From contig JAVBPS010000001.1 of the NCBI GenBank assembly GCA_031549495.1, positions 1 through 64,000 of the forward strand: a stretch of DNA of 64,000 nt, written 5' to 3'. Every line of letters begins with the position of its first letter. Position 1 is the first letter of the stretch. Source of the stretch: JAVBOW01 sp031549495 (lineage in GTDB: Bacteria; Bacteroidota; Bacteroidia; Bacteroidales; Rikenellaceae). The notes beneath the pieces are model-generated. The model was not told where the DNA came from, ran no database searches, and worked only from the letters and a program-made list of their open reading frames with translations. The position numbers and the translations under genes were made by a program. Positions 8,502-16,645 of the stretch are shown piece by piece.

Positions 8502-8540
8502 GGCGTGTTAACATAAACGTTTATGTTAACACGCCCTAAG
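8497..8540. repeat. Perfect zero-loop palindrome over a stop codon
   Basis: 44-nt perfect palindrome with 22-nt arms and axis AAAC|GTTT; arm sequence CTTAGGGCGTGTTAACATAA then AC. It includes the TAG stop of the GIN gene. With no loop and no U-tract it is not a standard terminator, so a protein-binding or cruciform site is also possible. Confidence 0.9.
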
Positions 8541-8590
8541 GCTTCCAGCCTGTTTGAAAAGAACGGAGGTACCCTCCGTTACGATTTACG

Positions 8591-8677
8591 TTGTCATTCT
8601 GAGCGAAGCGAAGAATCTTGGCCGGAATAGTTTCGGCACAGCCCGGCCAGGATTCTTCGCTTCGCTCTGAATGACAA
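8591..8677. repeat. Family A palindrome, copy 2
   Basis: Arms 8591-8625 and 8643-8677 (35 nt, two mismatches), outer TTGTCATTC, inner CTTGGCCGG. It lies between convergent genes. A small hairpin AACGGAGG-tac-CCTCCGTT precedes it (8562-8580). Confidence 0.9.
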
Positions 8678-8679
8678 AA

Positions 8680-8720
8680 AGCCTAAAAAAGAAATGCCGC
8701 CTCCGTAACAGAGGCGGCAT
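8680..8720 (-). terminator. Intrinsic terminator of the TonB receptor/lipoprotein operon
   Basis: On the minus strand an 11-bp stem (AATGCCGCCTC/GAGGCGGCATT, 7-nt loop, 8692-8720) is followed by TTTCTTTTTT. It lies 19 nt after the lipoprotein stop codon. Confidence 0.85.
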
Positions 8721-8738
8721 TCCAATAACCAGGATATC

Positions 8739-10316
8739 TTAATAGGTAGCATTCTGCGGATCGAAGTTGGCCCAGCCTTTCGTCCAGTCGTCGGCCGCGG
8801 AAGAGCTCTTGAAAGCGCCGGCGTAACCGTTGCCCGTGGCATCGAAGCCTGCAGGAACCGCGAAGGAAGCGTTCACGAGCGGGCTGCCCGACACGGGGCC
8901 GTAATTGGCCGCGGCATTGGGCGTAAAACTGCCGCCGATCACGCTGCGCGGGTCGCTGAGCTTCAGGGCGGCGACGGTCGTGACGGTGTTGGCTCGGGTG
9001 GATTCCATGATGTAGCTGTGGGTGAACGATTTACTGCCTGCGGCGCCCGTACCGTTGTCGGTATTCAGGCGGTCCTGCCAGGTTTTGTTCTTGTCGCTGC
9101 CCAGGATGGTGGCTGCGCTCACCGCGGCATTGTCGAACGTGGCGTCGGCCGCGTTATCCGTGTACCCGCCGAAGAAGACGTTCTGGATGGCGTTGCGCGC
9201 GTTGGCGGCGGTTTGGGTCTGGCTGCCCTTGTCGTTCTCGATGATCGCGCCCACAGGCCAACCGAGGACGACCGAGTTGGCGATCGAGATCTGCGAGTAG
9301 CGGCGGATCTGCAAACCGGCCTGGAACTGGCCCACCTGCGAACCGTTGTTGGGATTGAGCGTCCCGGCGGTGATGTATTTGCCCGAACCGGCCTGATTGT
9401 AGAAGGCGTCGTCCTGACCGATGGGGCCCACGAGGGTCACGTTGCAGAATTTGGCCGAGGTGACGGGCGTGGCGTCGGTGCCGTTGGCCCAGTTGTCCGA
9501 TTCGAAGCCGTTGCTGCACGAGGTGTCGGCGATCTTCGGGTGGCGCACGCCCAGGATGAACTGTACCGTACCGCTGAAACCGTTATCCGTGTCGAAATCG
9601 TCGTCCCAGCCGTGGTAAGCGACCAGATGGTGGCAGTTGACCGCGCCGCCGAACCATTCAAAACTGTCGTCGTTCGAATAGGATACCTGCACGTGGTGCA
9701 GCTCGGTGCCGCGGCCCACGGAACCCATCGTCAGGCCGTTGATCTCCTGGTCGGTCTCGAAAGGATAGCCTGCAAATTCGATGCGCACGTATTTGAACAC
9801 GCCCGAGTTGTCGTCGTCGTTCGTTCCGCCGTGCTTGGTGCGCGGGCCGCCCTCGATGGGCATTTCGGTCTTATTGTTCTTCGCGCGGCCGCAGATGATC
9901 ACTCCGCCCCAGTCGCCCGGTTTGCGCTGTCCGGCAGGCTGCTCGCTGGTGAACACGATGGGCTGGGTAGCCGTACCGTTCGCATAGATCTTGCCGCCGC
10001 GCTCGACGATCAGCGAGGAACCTTTGACCTCGTCGCCGGTCTGCTTGCCTTTGATCACGGTACCGGCGGGAATGGTGATCGACGAACCGTCGGTGATGTA
10101 GACCCAGCCGCGCAGCACGTATTGCTTCGAAGCGCTGAGCGTGAAATCGCCCACCACATCGAACTCCTTATCACCGTCGCCGATGTAGTTAATGCCGTTC
10201 TCGACGAATACCAGCCCGTCTACCGATTCGCCGTCGGTTCCGCCTTCATTTTCATTCTTGTCACAACCGGTCAACACAGCGGCCGCCAGGGCGAAGATCA
10301 TCATGTACTTTTTCAT
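8739..10316 (-). CDS. Beta-helix-type surface lipoprotein paired with a TonB receptor
   Basis: 525 residues. The lipoprotein signal MKKYMMIFALAAAVLTGC has a lipobox ending at Cys18. The rest is a right-handed parallel beta-helix-like protein with conserved GDWGGVIICGRAK, GVFKYVRIEFAGYPF, EINGLTMGSVGRGTELHHVQ, DDSFEWFGGAVNCHHLVAY, GWDDDFDTDNGFSG and NGFESDN segments. I recognise this family from many Bacteroidetes, where it sits beside a TonB receptor as here. Probably an outer-membrane surface-exposed binding partner; ligand unknown. It follows the receptor gene by 37 nt. Confidence 0.8.
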   Translation of the reverse strand: MKKYMMIFALAAAVLTGCDKNENEGGTDGESVDGLVFVENGINYIGDGDKEFDVVGDFTLSASKQYVLRGWVYITDGSSITIPAGTVIKGKQTGDEVKGSSLIVERGGKIYANGTATQPIVFTSEQPAGQRKPGDWGGVIICGRAKNNKTEMPIEGGPRTKHGGTNDDDNSGVFKYVRIEFAGYPFETDQEINGLTMGSVGRGTELHHVQVSYSNDDSFEWFGGAVNCHHLVAYHGWDDDFDTDNGFSGTVQFILGVRHPKIADTSCSNGFESDNWANGTDATPVTSAKFCNVTLVGPIGQDDAFYNQAGSGKYITAGTLNPNNGSQVGQFQAGLQIRRYSQISIANSVVLGWPVGAIIENDKGSQTQTAANARNAIQNVFFGGYTDNAADATFDNAAVSAATILGSDKNKTWQDRLNTDNGTGAAGSKSFTHSYIMESTRANTVTTVAALKLSDPRSVIGGSFTPNAAANYGPVSGSPLVNASFAVPAGFDATGNGYAGAFKSSSAADDWTKGWANFDPQNATY

Positions 10317-10353
10317 ATTTTTTTACAATTAGGGTTTTTGAGTGGAGTTTGCT

Positions 10354-13206
10354 CTAAAAAGTGGCGCTGAGGGAGAGGCTGAACGTGCTTCCCGGATCGA
10401 ACGACTTGGTCACCTGTGTGCGCTCATGTACCTTGCCCGCCGCGTCGGTAAACTTGGGATACTGGGCGAAGACGAGTTTCTCGGAGAGGATGTCGCGTGC
10501 CGCACCTTTCAGTTCGAAGGCTTTCGAGAGGCGCACGTTGAAGGTCAGGTCCACGGCGTTGCGCGGCAACTCGTACATATCGGGAATGTTGTTATTGAAC
10601 GACTGGCCGCCGCTGGCCTCGACTTTACCCAGGCCCACGATCCGCTTGCCGATGCGGTTGTAGAGCACTCCCGCCGAAACGCTTCCCTTTTTGTTTTGCC
10701 AGAACAGTCCGCCGTTGATCAGGTAGGGCGACTGGCCCTGCATGGGGCGGTCGTGATCCTGGCTTTTGTCTTCAAAACGCACCATGCTTTCGATGACCGA
10801 GGCGTTCATCGTCAGGGTGAAGTCGGGCAACCCCACGAAATCGAGCCGTTTGCGGATGTCGAGCTCCAGACCATAGTTATCGGCGCTCAGGGCATTGGTG
10901 AACGAATATTGATAACTGCCCCCCGCATCGAAATAAGTCCACTCGATGGGGTTGTTGAAACGCTTGTAGAAAACGGCCAGGCTGATCGTTTCGCCCGATG
11001 CGGGGTAAAATTCCCAGCGCAGGTCATAATTGTCGATGGTGGCCTGCTTCAGGTCGGGGTTACCCATCACGAAAGAGAACATCTCGAAATCGTAGAAAAC
11101 GGACGGGGAGAGTTCGCGGAACTCCTGCCGGTTGACGCTTCGGCCCCAGGAGAGGCGCACGAGCGAACGCTTGTTGACATTATATGTGGCGTTGACCGAC
11201 GGGAAGAGGTTGTCGTAGACGTAATCGTCGTAATGCTTCTTGTCCGTGGCGATCTGCGTGAAAGAGGTGATCTGCGTGTCGTAGTGCTCGTAGCGCAGGC
11301 CGGCGTAGAATCTGAACGCTCCCACAGGCAGCTCGGCGGCGAGATAGGCGGCCGCCTGTTTGTTGTCGGCCAGGTAGTTGTTCGTGTTGTCGGTCTGATC
11401 CTGGATGTGGATCTTGTCGGGTGCGCCGAGGTTTGAGGGCGCCATTACCTCGGGTGTGGGAAGCGCTGCGAAGCCTGCGGGCAGGGTATTGTTGTTGATA
11501 TCCCATTTGTAGACGAAACTGCGCGTCGAGTAGTCACGGTGTTTCATTTCGCCGAGCAGGCCCGTTTTTAGCACCACCCTGCCCAGTTTGCGGCTGTAAT
11601 TGACGGCGGCTGAGAGGCCGTTTTCATCCAGGGTGGTAAAGTAGCGCGATATGTCGCTTTGATCCACTTGATAGTCGTCGATGCCGTTCGAAGGATCCTT
11701 CGTGCGCTGCACGATGCGGCGGTCGGGCTGGTAGCGGTTCGAGTAGCTGTACCCGGCGTTCCAGTCCAGGCGGTCGTCGGCCGGGGTATTGAACGTGTGC
11801 TTACCCGAGAATTGTCCGGCGTAAGAGGTGCGGCTCTGGTAAAAATACTCCTCCTGTTGCTGCTCATAGTAGCCGCTGATGTTGCGCCACCCCTCACGCA
11901 ACGTGTAGCGGGTGCGGCCCAACTGGTTGACGATATTGCGAAACTCGTAGGTCGACGCCGCACGGCGGTTGCGCGTCCAGGAGAAATTGGCCATCCCGCC
12001 CAGGCGCACGTCGGTAGTGTACTGGTCGTCATTGTAGTTGAAACGGGGGACGGGCTGGTCGTTCACCGCGTCATAGACCCCGAATTGAGAGTTTTCCATG
12101 TCGGGGATCGTGCGGTTCGTATAGCTGTAATTGAGCGCCAGGGCCATGCCCAGTTTGTCGCCTTTTCCAAGTGCGCGGCTACGGTTGACCGACGCGCTGA
12201 ATTTCTGGTCGGGGATCGGGTTGCGCGTGGCGACCGCCCAGTCGTTGCCGAAGCCCGTTTTGGTGACGCGGTCGACGGTAGCGACGTCCGAGGTGCTCAC
12301 ACGCGCCGGCACATTCTTCAGCGAGCGCATCCCGTTGTCGAAACCGAGCCAGTCGGTCGGGCTGGCCGCCGGGGCGCTGAAATCGGTGCCGTGGGTAGTG
12401 GTGTTCCAACCCGTGCCGTAAGATATGGTCGCGTTGTTTTTGCCCGTGGCCGTCTTGGTCTGGATCATCAGAAAGCCGCCCGTGTAGTCGGCCGGATATT
12501 CGGCCGTGGGGGTCTTCACGACCATGATGTTGTCGATCTGTGACGAGGGGATCACGTCGAACGAAAAGGCGCGGGAATCGGCCTCGGCGCTCGGCACGGC
12601 CATGCCGTTGATCCAGGTGTTGTTATAGCGCTGGGCCAGGCCGCGCACGATCACGAATTTATCGTCGATGATCGAAACGCCCGGAATGCGGCGCACCACT
12701 TCCGAGGCGTCCTTGTCCTGCGTGCGGGCGATCTGCTGTGAGGATATGCCGCTCACCACCAGGCTCGTCTCGCGCATCCGGGAGATCAGCCCCGCATCCG
12801 TATTGACCGGCATACGGAACACGATCACCACGTTATCCAGATCACTCGTCTGCTCGACGAGCGAGACATTCAGGTCGACGCGCTGCCCGTCGGCAAGCGT
12901 CACCGGATCGGACGTATAGGATTTATAGCCGAGCATCTGCACCTGGAGGGTGTAAACGCCCGCGTCGATATTTTTAATGGAAAATTCGCCCTGGACATCG
13001 GTGGTAGCGGTCCGTGTCGTGTTTCCGAGGGTAATATTCGCGCCGGCAATCGGTTGGGCGGTAGCGGCATCGCGTACCGTACCCGAGATTTCGCGTACCG
13101 CGGAAGGAGTCGCACTTTGTGCAGCCGATCGGTAAGAAGTAAAGACCGTGGTGAAAAAAAAGCATGTGAAGAGCGTCAGTTTAATTGCGTCGGTAAATTT
13201 TGCCAT
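10354..13206 (-). CDS. TonB-dependent outer-membrane receptor with carboxypeptidase-like N-domain
   Basis: 950 residues from the ATG at 13206 (MAKFTDAIKLTLFTC); an earlier in-frame ATG at 13245 lies upstream of the promoter. A signal peptide is followed by a CarboxypepD_reg-like domain (about 38-120: ISGTVRDAATAQPIAGANIT, then GVYTLQVQMLGYKSY). The plug comes next (VVRRIPGVSIIDDKFVIVRG, TPTAEYPADYTGGFLMIQTK), then a long barrel ending in a terminal Phe (FSLSLSATF). Transport is energised by TonB/ExbBD. There is no STN domain and no sigma/FecR pair beside it, so it is not an obvious signalling receptor. Substrate unknown. Confidence 0.9.
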   Translation of the reverse strand: MAKFTDAIKLTLFTCFFFTTVFTSYRSAAQSATPSAVREISGTVRDAATAQPIAGANITLGNTTRTATTDVQGEFSIKNIDAGVYTLQVQMLGYKSYTSDPVTLADGQRVDLNVSLVEQTSDLDNVVIVFRMPVNTDAGLISRMRETSLVVSGISSQQIARTQDKDASEVVRRIPGVSIIDDKFVIVRGLAQRYNNTWINGMAVPSAEADSRAFSFDVIPSSQIDNIMVVKTPTAEYPADYTGGFLMIQTKTATGKNNATISYGTGWNTTTHGTDFSAPAASPTDWLGFDNGMRSLKNVPARVSTSDVATVDRVTKTGFGNDWAVATRNPIPDQKFSASVNRSRALGKGDKLGMALALNYSYTNRTIPDMENSQFGVYDAVNDQPVPRFNYNDDQYTTDVRLGGMANFSWTRNRRAASTYEFRNIVNQLGRTRYTLREGWRNISGYYEQQQEEYFYQSRTSYAGQFSGKHTFNTPADDRLDWNAGYSYSNRYQPDRRIVQRTKDPSNGIDDYQVDQSDISRYFTTLDENGLSAAVNYSRKLGRVVLKTGLLGEMKHRDYSTRSFVYKWDINNNTLPAGFAALPTPEVMAPSNLGAPDKIHIQDQTDNTNNYLADNKQAAAYLAAELPVGAFRFYAGLRYEHYDTQITSFTQIATDKKHYDDYVYDNLFPSVNATYNVNKRSLVRLSWGRSVNRQEFRELSPSVFYDFEMFSFVMGNPDLKQATIDNYDLRWEFYPASGETISLAVFYKRFNNPIEWTYFDAGGSYQYSFTNALSADNYGLELDIRKRLDFVGLPDFTLTMNASVIESMVRFEDKSQDHDRPMQGQSPYLINGGLFWQNKKGSVSAGVLYNRIGKRIVGLGKVEASGGQSFNNNIPDMYELPRNAVDLTFNVRLSKAFELKGAARDILSEKLVFAQYPKFTDAAGKVHERTQVTKSFDPGSTFSLSLSATF

Positions 13207-13228
13207 AGTATCCGTTTGATTTCGGAGA

Positions 13229-13236
13229 CAAAAGTA
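13229..13236 (-). promoter_or_regulatory. -7 element for the TonB receptor operon
   Basis: TACTTTTG on the minus strand, 22 nt before the ATG at 13206, matches TAnnTTTG; the -33 element is weak. Confidence 0.55.
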
Positions 13237-13425
13237 CCGGGCCAATGTTACCGGAAAATTAAGCGGCGGTTATCAAATTTTTATCAAATTATTACCGGAT
13301 CGTTAAGGATGGCGGCGCTTTCCTGTTACGTTTTCTGAATCAACAGGATCAAATTTAGAATCAGCCCGAAAAACAGGTTGGTGTAAATTCGGCACGCATT
13401 ATGGCTGTGTCTCCTCAGTCCGGGC

Positions 13426-13517
13426 TTGTCATTCGGCAGCGAAGTGAAAAATCTTGGTCGGAATGGTTTACAGTACACAGCCCGACCAAGATTCTTCACT
13501 TCGCTGCCGAATGACAA
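13426..13517. repeat. Family A palindrome, copy 3
   Basis: Arms 13426-13461 and 13482-13517 (36 nt, one mismatch). The variable part is CGGCAGCGAAGTGAA on the left, matched by TTCACTTCGCTGCCG on the right. Confidence 0.92.
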
Positions 13518-13632
13518 ACACATGCAGAGAGGGTATGAATTAAAATATTCGCCAACCTATTTTTCGGACTGACCCAAAATTTAGCGCGCTGTTTGCACCA
13601 GGCGTCTCCCTGGCCGACCGGGTCAAAACAAA

Positions 13633-13664
13633 AACCCCTGCAAATAAAAAAATTCGCAGGGGTT
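13633..13664 (-). terminator. Intrinsic terminator of the candidate sRNA
   Basis: Nine-bp stem AACCCCTGC/GCAGGGGTT with a 14-nt A/T-rich loop, followed on the minus strand by TTTTGTTTT. Confidence 0.75.
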
Positions 13665-13801
13665 CTCTGTGTTTTTGCGGAGAAAAAGGATTTTGTGCCT
13701 TTCCCTAATCGCCTTATAGTCAATATGTGTAAATTCCGTTTTCAGATATGTTAGCGAATTTGCATCCCCGTTTTTGCGGCCTGCTGCTCAGCATTTCATA
13801 T
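13633..13801 (-). ncRNA. Candidate small RNA (about 165-170 nt)
   Basis: A minus-strand promoter with near-ideal spacing (TTTTTG-N19-TATATTTG, 13839-13807) would start a transcript near 13800. A minus-strand intrinsic terminator (AACCCCTGC/GCAGGGGTT stem, 13664-13633, followed by TTTTGTTTT) would end it. No open frame longer than a few codons lies in between. I do not recognise an RNA family. The 3' part contains TTTTTCTCCGCAAAAACA, similar to the 3' end of the tRNA-Ser at 26361, which may be chance. No protein gene uses this terminator, which supports an independent RNA. Confidence 0.5.
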
Positions 13802-13806
13802 CGATA

Positions 13807-13839
13807 CAAATATAGTGATATACTTCTGAAAAACAAAAA
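13807..13839 (-). promoter_or_regulatory. Promoter of the candidate sRNA
   Basis: Minus strand: TTTTTG (13839-13834), 19-nt spacer, TATATTTG (13814-13807). This fits the Bacteroidetes consensus very well, and no protein gene follows on that strand. Confidence 0.65.
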
Positions 13840-14360
13840 GGGGAAGGGGGGGGGTAAATTGGGAGCAGACAAGGATGTTAGCAGGACGGTAGACTTTCCC
13901 GTCATGTGGCGACATCGACCGGATGTTGACTATTGCGTTGGGGTTGACATTTTTACCGATTTATTTTTTATTAGCGAAAAATCGCTATTTTTGCCCCATC
14001 CGGCGGGGAGAAATCCGTCGGCGCACTGATCTGCTCGCGGAAAATACTGGCGTACAAAATCGAGTAAGGGATCGGACATTTGAATGGACATTCTATACAA
14101 CCGTATAGCGTGGTGTCATTTGTCTATCCCTACCGGCCCCGCCAGGGCTGTCCGCGAGAGGCAGAGCGCCACGCTTTTTCTATGCTGCCCGAGGGTGTGA
14201 ACGGGCCCATGTGCATGATTGGTCAAGCAGCAGGGTATGATCAAATGAATATTTTTTCACAAATAGATAACCATAACCCATTCATCGGGAATCATTAGTC
14301 TCTTGATGGGTAACAGGCTCATATACATTAAATATCCAATATTAATTATTAGTTTTATTA
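13840..14360. other. Gene-free leader of the fimbrial sigma gene
   Basis: No convincing coding region. It holds a G-rich run (13840-13860), AGCGA-aaa-TCGCT (about 13973-13985) and a possible plus-strand -7 element TATTTTTG (13986-13993). There are two nested hairpins at 14093-14179: CTATAC/GTATAG, then AGCGTGG (14107-14113) paired with CCACGCT (14169-14175) followed by TTTTTC. The last could be a terminator or a remnant of a mobile element; I cannot assign it. Confidence 0.4.
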
Positions 14361-15023
14361 ATGCACATGAGTTACGAAAATTCAAAATTAGACCAATCAT
14401 TTCCATTTATCAGGCAGGCCGATCTGCGTCGCGCCCGCATGGAAGTTCCGGAGGAGATACAGATTTCCCCGCAAGTCCTCGAACAGTTGAAGGTCGGAAG
14501 CCAGGAGGCTTTCACCGAGATCTACACCCGTTATTACCGGCCGATCCTCACATTCCTCACCTACCTTACCCGTTCCACACATGATGCGGAAGACATCGCA
14601 CAGGATATTTTCGTCAATATATGGGAGCGGCGCGAAAGGGTCCTGGACGTCCGCAATTTTAAATCGTACCTCTATGCCATTGCCAAATTCTCTTCCATCC
14701 GGTTTTTCCGCCGCCAGTGCGCCCGGGACAATTTCTACCAATATGCAGAAACCTTCGACCTCGGGGATCTTTCCGCCGACAGCGAACTGGTCGCCGAAGA
14801 CCTGCAGATGTATGTGGAATACGCCCTTTCGTGTATGGAACAAGGCAAGGCGAAAACCAGGGCCAGGGTATTCCGCATGCACTACCAGGAGGGGAAAAGC
14901 TATGAAGAGATCGCCCTTGAACTCGGCATGACCAGAAACGACGTGTCGAGCCATATATACAACGCCCGTAAAGATTTGAGCAATCTGCTCTCGCTGCTGA
15001 TCGTTCTTTTCCTCTCGCCATAG
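14361..15023 (+). CDS. ECF sigma-70 factor of the FecI-like group (fimbrial locus)
   Basis: 220 residues; ATG at 14361 or 14367. Region 2: AFTEIYTRYYRPILTFLTYL, EDIAQDIFVNIWERRERVLD and FKSYLYAIAKFSSIRFFRRQ. Region 4: YEEIALELGMTRNDVSSHIY. This is the Bacteroidetes 'sigma-70, ECF subfamily' that pairs with FecR. It is followed by a strong terminator and then by a FecR gene. It most likely transcribes the fimbrial genes downstream. Confidence 0.92.
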   Translation: MHMSYENSKLDQSFPFIRQADLRRARMEVPEEIQISPQVLEQLKVGSQEAFTEIYTRYYRPILTFLTYLTRSTHDAEDIAQDIFVNIWERRERVLDVRNFKSYLYAIAKFSSIRFFRRQCARDNFYQYAETFDLGDLSADSELVAEDLQMYVEYALSCMEQGKAKTRARVFRMHYQEGKSYEEIALELGMTRNDVSSHIYNARKDLSNLLSLLIVLFLSP

Positions 15024-15046
15024 CCTCGGACGCAGGATGGGAAATC

Positions 15047-15086
15047 ACCGCCGGACATAATCGTTGTCCGGCGGTTTTGTTTTTTC
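15047..15086 (+). terminator. Intrinsic terminator after the fimbrial sigma gene
   Basis: An 11-bp stem ACCGCCGGACA/TGTCCGGCGGT (15047-15057, 15065-15075) is followed by TTTTGTTTTTT. It separates the sigma gene from fecR, so fecR and the fimbrial genes need their own promoter. Confidence 0.92.
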
Positions 15087-15150
15087 TATCCCCGGTTAAC
15101 CAGTTTAATATAAGCTATATATGTAAAATGGGGCAAAAATATTTGACCGC

Positions 15151-15182
15151 AACTTTGATTGCGTCCCCCCCAAGGCTACTTA
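15151..15182 (+). promoter_or_regulatory. Repeated promoter-like motif, copy 1
   Basis: AACTTT (15151-15156), exactly 19 nt, CTACTTA (15176-15182), with a C-run in the spacer and GGGG just after. The same layout recurs at 15310-15341. Both lie between the sigma terminator and fecR. The likely meaning is paired recognition elements for the ECF sigma factor encoded just upstream. Confidence 0.5.
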
Positions 15183-15309
15183 CATATAGAGGGGTAGAAG
15201 AAATGACACTCCACGCGGACAGACCTGGCGAACCGAGCAACAAAAAAATCACTGTTACATCACTTATTTTCAATACATTATGCAATAATATTAAAAAAAG
15301 TGCAATCCC

Positions 15310-15341
15310 AACTTTGATAAGTGCTCCCCGAAAGCTACTTA
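15310..15341 (+). promoter_or_regulatory. Repeated promoter-like motif, copy 2
   Basis: AACTTT (15310-15315), 19 nt, CTACTTA (15335-15341). It shares AACTTTGAT, a CCCC block and the spacing with copy 1, 159 nt upstream. CUCCCC can pair with the following AGGGGA, so an RNA hairpin is an alternative reading. It is 89 nt before the fecR start at 15430. Confidence 0.5.
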
Positions 15342-15429
15342 TCTAATAGCAGGGGATACCGAACGGCACTACCGGATGCGGATAGCCCTGGCGTACAAAA
15401 CATTTGAATCCTTAAAATTTTGGTCTTTT

Positions 15430-16629
15430 ATGGCTGGCAACAAAGAGCGCGACCTCGACCGGATAAAAGAAATGCTCGATGCATATTTTAACAACCCCGA
15501 CCTGCCGGAAGGGGTTGTCACAAGTATGCGCCGTTGGATCGGCCGTTGGTTCGCGAATGCCCGCCCCGATGACCAAAAGTTCGACGCGATGGAGGAAATA
15601 TTCGACGAGATGGTCGAATACGACCGGAATCCGGACCAGGAAAGGATCAAAGCCGGGATGGAAAAACTCCGGTCCAGGCTGGACCTTCCGGGACCGGGCG
15701 AACCGGGTTACAAGGCGATGGATAAGAATATTCCGCTGTATGTGACCGCTGCGGGGAAAGACCTGCGGCAACGCAGGCGCGACCGGGCGAAGGTGAAAAA
15801 AAATATGGAAAGCCAGCTCGGGCAACTCCTGGGACCGGCTCCCTCTCCCACCCGCCGCCTCACCCCGGCGCGGGTGGCGGCTGTCGCCGCCGTGGTCGCG
15901 CTACTGGCCGGCGGTGCATGGTTCTTTACACACGATACGCGAGGGGGGGAGCCTCAAATGGCGATGGTGATGATGAGTGTTCCCGACACGCTGGGGGCGC
16001 AGGGCCGCACCGAACTGCCCGACGGAACGGATATCTGGATCCGGCCGGGCACGACCATCGGCATACAGGAGGATTTTGCAGCCGGCGACAAACGCCGCCT
16101 GATGCTGGCCGGCGGGGAAATATACCTCTCGGTGGCCAGGGACAGCGTGAGGCAATTCGTGGTGGAAACGGAGAATCTGACCGTGACCGTGATCGGCACC
16201 CGTTTCGATGTGCAGGCGCAGCCCGGCCGACACCAGACCGTGGTTACGCTCTACGAGGGCCAGGTCATGGCGGACGGGATCGCGAACGATGGAGGCACCA
16301 CGCAGATCATGATGAGGCCGGGCCAGCGGCTCACCTACGATCACGCCAGCGGCAAATACCGTATCGACCAGGTGGTCGCGTTGTTGCCGGATTGGGTGGC
16401 CGAACGGTTGAATTTCCAGCATACCACCCTCGATGAAATATTCCGCAGGATCGAATGGTACTACGGCATCCGGATCCACGACAGCCTGGCGAATCACAAC
16501 GTGTATTCGTTCCGGCTCAACGGAGAGGAGGATCTGGAGACCACGATGGCGCTGGTGGAACACATAACGCTCGATTTTAACTACCGCATCGAAGGCGATA
16601 CGGTAACGGTAATGAAGCAAACAAATTAA
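15430..16629 (+). CDS. FecR-family anti-sigma factor / signal transducer
   Basis: 399 residues from the ATG at 15430 (MAGNKERDLDRIKEML); an earlier ATG at 15376 gives an unlikely 18-residue extension. A cytoplasmic N-terminal domain of about 145 residues, rich in acidic helices, is followed by one transmembrane helix (ARVAAVAAVVALLAGGAWFF). The periplasmic FecR domain (TELPDGTDIWIRPGTTIGIQ, RLMLAGGEIYLSVARDS, VIGTRFDVQA, GRHQTVVTLYEGQV) comes next, with a DUF4974 C-terminus (FQHTTLDEIFRRIEWYYGI). FecR proteins hold or activate the cognate ECF sigma in response to an outer-membrane STN protein, which here is the next gene. Confidence 0.92.
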   Translation: MAGNKERDLDRIKEMLDAYFNNPDLPEGVVTSMRRWIGRWFANARPDDQKFDAMEEIFDEMVEYDRNPDQERIKAGMEKLRSRLDLPGPGEPGYKAMDKNIPLYVTAAGKDLRQRRRDRAKVKKNMESQLGQLLGPAPSPTRRLTPARVAAVAAVVALLAGGAWFFTHDTRGGEPQMAMVMMSVPDTLGAQGRTELPDGTDIWIRPGTTIGIQEDFAAGDKRRLMLAGGEIYLSVARDSVRQFVVETENLTVTVIGTRFDVQAQPGRHQTVVTLYEGQVMADGIANDGGTTQIMMRPGQRLTYDHASGKYRIDQVVALLPDWVAERLNFQHTTLDEIFRRIEWYYGIRIHDSLANHNVYSFRLNGEEDLETTMALVEHITLDFNYRIEGDTVTVMKQTN

Positions 16630-16645
16630 ACGGACAGAACTGATA

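Noticed and set aside
8594..8842. Open frames translated from the palindromic repeats (FRAKRRILVG..., ALNDK...)
   Set aside because: They are the repeat arms read as protein; the same peptide recurs at every copy on either strand.
13665..13700. Second tRNA gene suggested by the string TTTTTCTCCGCA
   Set aside because: No acceptor partner, D arm or anticodon arm can be folded around it.
15077..15346. 89-residue frame between the sigma and fecR genes
   Set aside because: It runs through the terminator and the duplicated promoter-like motif and has no ribosome-binding site or homology.
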